Shown: piece by piece, positions 62,373 through 64,000 of the stretch
How the letters are laid out: each line of letters begins with the position of its first letter
Numbering within the stretch: position 1 is the stretch's first letter
DNA from: Sphingomonas daechungensis
GTDB lineage: Bacteria; Pseudomonadota; Alphaproteobacteria; Sphingomonadales; Sphingomonadaceae
Direction of reading: 5' to 3'
DNA: 64,000 nt
Assembly (NCBI RefSeq): GCF_014489495.1
Contig: NZ_CP060780.1
Location: 2,057,001 to 2,121,000 of the forward strand
Made by a program: the position numbers and the translations under genes
The notes under the pieces: generated by a model
Database searches by the model: none
What the model saw: only the letters and a program-made list of their open reading frames with translations
Told to the model about the DNA's origin: nothing

Positions 62373-62410
62373 TGGTAGAATGCGTTTCCGTCGCCTGCTA
62401 GGCGACGACC

Positions 62411-62824
62411 GTGACGGACCTCCCGCCGATTCAGGAAATTCTTGACGAATATGAGCTGCTCGATGGCGAGGATCGCTACCGGCTGCTGATCGACCTCGGC
62501 CGCAAGCTGGAGCATATGCCCGACGCCCTGAAGACAGACGCGACCAAAGTCCGCGGCTGCTCGGCGAGCGTCTGGGTCTACCCAACGACGGCAGATGGAC
62601 GACTGCACTTCCTCGCGGACAGCAACGCTGCCATCACCAAGGGAATCGTCGCGCTCGTCCTGTCCGCCGTTCAGGACAAGTCGGCCGAGGACGTCGCCAG
62701 CATGGATGTCGCGCAAGCCCTCGCCCCATTCGAACTCAGCAAGCATCTCAGCGCCAGCCGGACGCAAGGCGTGCCCAACATGATCGCGCTAGTCCGCGAA
62801 ACCGCTCAGCGGCTGGCGGCATGA
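62411..62824 (+). CDS. sufE: SufE-family cysteine desulfuration protein
   Basis: Activates SufS by accepting persulfide sulfur for Fe-S cluster assembly. Active Cys in VRGCSASVWV near residue 50; helical N terminus (DEYELLDGEDRYRLLIDLGR). GTG 62411 start; 137 residues. Followed with four-base overlap by a thioesterase. Confidence 0.93.
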   Translation: MTDLPPIQEILDEYELLDGEDRYRLLIDLGRKLEHMPDALKTDATKVRGCSASVWVYPTTADGRLHFLADSNAAITKGIVALVLSAVQDKSAEDVASMDVAQALAPFELSKHLSASRTQGVPNMIALVRETAQRLAA

Positions 62825-63267
62825 GCAAGGCGGATTCGGCCGAAGCGGCGGCCCAGTTCGATCCGCGCCGCTTTGTGGAGCTGGCCCGCAAGGTCGGACA
62901 CGGAAGCGCGTTGGAAATCGACTATCAGGACTCTGGTCCGGACTGGCTGGAGCTCGCGCTGCCCTGGCGGGAAGAGCTTGTCGGCGTTCCGGAGACGGGC
63001 GTGCTCGCTTCCGGTGCGATCGTCAGCCTGATCGATACGGCTAGCGGCGGTTCGGTGTGGATGAAACTTGGCCGCTTCGTGCCCATCGTCACGCTCGACC
63101 TTCGCCTCGATTATATGCGGCCGGCGCTCAAGGGCGAGACCGTCTTCGCCCGCTGCGAGTGCGTGAAGGTGACGCGGCAAGTCGCCTTCGTGCGTGGCGT
63201 CGCCCATGGCGGCGACCCGGCGCATCCGATCGCACAGAGCGCCGCGACCTTCATGGTCAGCCGCTAG
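62821..63267 (+). CDS. PaaI-type hotdog thioesterase
   Basis: Hotdog fold acyl-CoA thioesterase family. VPETGVLASGAIVSLIDTAS contains the Asp in the conserved position; VTLDLRLDYMRPALKGETVF follows. 148 residues, intact. Stop overlaps the converging J-domain gene's stop through a shared CTAG. Confidence 0.9.
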   Translation: MSKADSAEAAAQFDPRRFVELARKVGHGSALEIDYQDSGPDWLELALPWREELVGVPETGVLASGAIVSLIDTASGGSVWMKLGRFVPIVTLDLRLDYMRPALKGETVFARCECVKVTRQVAFVRGVAHGGDPAHPIAQSAATFMVSR

Positions 63268-63803
63268 GCGGCTTTCCCGGTCTTCCGCTCTTCCGCCTTG
63301 CGGAGAACCTCGTAGGCCGCCTGGACCTTTTGAAACTTGTCGGCGGCCTCCCTATTCCCCGCGTTCGTGTCCGGATGATGCTCCTTCGCCAGCCGACGAT
63401 AGGCGGATTTCACATCCTTGAACTCGGCATCTGGGTCGAGCTCCAGAACATCAAGCGCACGCATCTCGTCCCGGCTGCGCGTGCCATCGCCCGGGCCGGC
63501 CCACTGCCATTGAGCGGACTGGCGGAAGGCGGATGCGCCGGACTCCTCTTCCTTCGCGCGTCGAGCAGCCTCTTCCGGGCTGAGGCCGGCAAAGTAGTTC
63601 CAGTTCTTGTTATATTCGGCTGCGTGGGGCTCGCAGAAATACCAGCGGTCCTTGCTGTTGGGCGCCTTGGGCGCCGGCCGATCGCCGGCCTCGTTACAGC
63701 CCTCGCGGTCGCAGAGCCGAACCTTCGTCGCGCCCCGTGCGGTGGCGCCGTACGCGCGCCAGCGTGGAAATCCCCAGTCGTTCGATCTCTTCTGACCTAC
63801 CAT
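63264..63803 (-). CDS. J-domain (DnaJ-like) protein
   Basis: 179 residues. C-terminal J domain: LDVLELDPDAEFKDVKSAYR, HPD in AKEHHPDTNAGN and QAAYEVLRKAEERK. The N-terminal half carries a Cys/His segment (VRLCDREGCNEAGDRPAP; YFCEPHAAEYNKNW) typical of sphingomonad J-domain proteins. Start ATG 63803 is the first good one; earlier frames run into a repeat. A DnaK partner, client unknown. Confidence 0.92.
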   Translation of the reverse strand: MVGQKRSNDWGFPRWRAYGATARGATKVRLCDREGCNEAGDRPAPKAPNSKDRWYFCEPHAAEYNKNWNYFAGLSPEEAARRAKEEESGASAFRQSAQWQWAGPGDGTRSRDEMRALDVLELDPDAEFKDVKSAYRRLAKEHHPDTNAGNREAADKFQKVQAAYEVLRKAEERKTGKAA

Positions 63804-63827
63804 TCCGACCCCGATAAACGCTGAACG

Positions 63828-63897
63828 CGCCCCTGCGAAGGCAGGAGCCCAGTCGCTTTTCCAAAAAGAAGCACTGGCCCCCTGCCTGCGCAGGGAA
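63828..63897. repeat. Imperfect inverted repeat between the J-domain gene and rnpB
   Basis: CCCCTGCGAAGGCAGGAGCC and CTGGCCCCCTGCCTGCGCAG face each other around an A-rich middle. Its arms resemble dispersed CTGCGAAGGCAG elements of sphingomonads; it may also help end rnpB transcription. Confidence 0.6.
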
Positions 63898-63905
63898 ACA
63901 GTATT

Positions 63906-64000
63906 GCCAGAGGGCCTGTAAGCCGGGTTCTGTCCAGCGCATTGCTGCGCCTGTGCGGCCATTCCTCTAGGAGGCGGATTACTCCGCCCCTCAAGCAACC
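63906..64000 (-). ncRNA. rnpB: RNase P RNA (rnpB), 3' part
   Basis: On the minus strand GAACCCGGCTTACAGGCC with flanking CCTCTGGC is the conserved 3' end of bacterial type A RNase P RNA; GGTTGCTTGAGGGGCGGAGT and CGGCCGCAC-type helices precede it. The rest lies beyond the right edge. Catalytic RNA that cleaves 5' leaders from tRNA precursors. Confidence 0.92.

Overview
The window is high-GC DNA from an alphaproteobacterium, most likely of the Sphingomonadales. Grounds for this are the gene orders divL-tsaE-amgK-murU-addB-addA-trxA and ffh-rpsP-rimM-trmD-rplS, a DivL-type kinase with tyrosine at the histidine site, a sphingomonad-style TonB-dependent receptor, a PspF/PspABC locus with extra small proteins, and dispersed palindromic repeats of a familiar alphaproteobacterial type. 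The genus call is inference; no rRNA or marker search was possible.

Layout. 1-16022 (minus strand): putA (runs off the left edge), secA, trxA, addA, addB, murU, amgK, tsaE, divL; most of divL to addB is stop/start-overlapped and reads as one operon. 16171-22619 (minus): TonB receptor, a TIGR03032-type protein and an Asp-hydroxylase/sulfotransferase fusion. 22725-28708: ahcY behind a perfect 20-bp palindrome, yqgE, a peroxiredoxin, a small membrane protein, an M2 (ACE-like) lipoprotein peptidase and a hydrolase. 28709-35005: an accessory, lower-GC stretch with an alginate-lyase-like enzyme, two exported epoxide-hydrolase-like proteins, a TMEM175-type channel, a cupin and a family of small inverted repeats in long non-coding gaps. 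35006-39751: MBOAT acyltransferase plus SGNH-like partner, a GFA protein, and a sulfotransferase-like/PKHD-dioxygenase pair. 39829-46587: asd, a DUF2189 protein and the translation/SRP operon, interrupted by a divergent flavoprotein. 47257-53988 (plus): a tightly overlapped chain dapF-mtaB-ftsY-yciB-ABC ATPase-permease and two poorly known genes. 53992-58543: FAD oxidase, hydrolase, superoxide dismutase, a membrane protein and a TPR protein. 58622-62372: pspF and, divergent from it behind a sigma-54 promoter, pspA-pspB-pspC plus four small membrane/coiled-coil proteins that share one C-terminal motif with PspB and PspC. 62411-64000: sufE, a thioesterase, a J-domain protein and the 3' part of RNase P RNA (rnpB).

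About twenty genes, including secA, ftsY, dapF and rplS, are split by apparent one-base deletions, nearly all explicable as one base lost from a short homopolymer (mostly G/C). Because these genes are essential or strongly conserved and their reading resumes perfectly in the next frame, I treat them as sequence errors and annotate each as one gene. Protein lengths for these genes assume the missing base restored.

Most interesting material: the Psp small-protein array, the hydroxylase/sulfotransferase fusion with its TIGR03032 neighbour (echoed by a second sulfotransferase-like/dioxygenase pair 17 kb away), the palindrome before ahcY, and the small inverted-repeat family.
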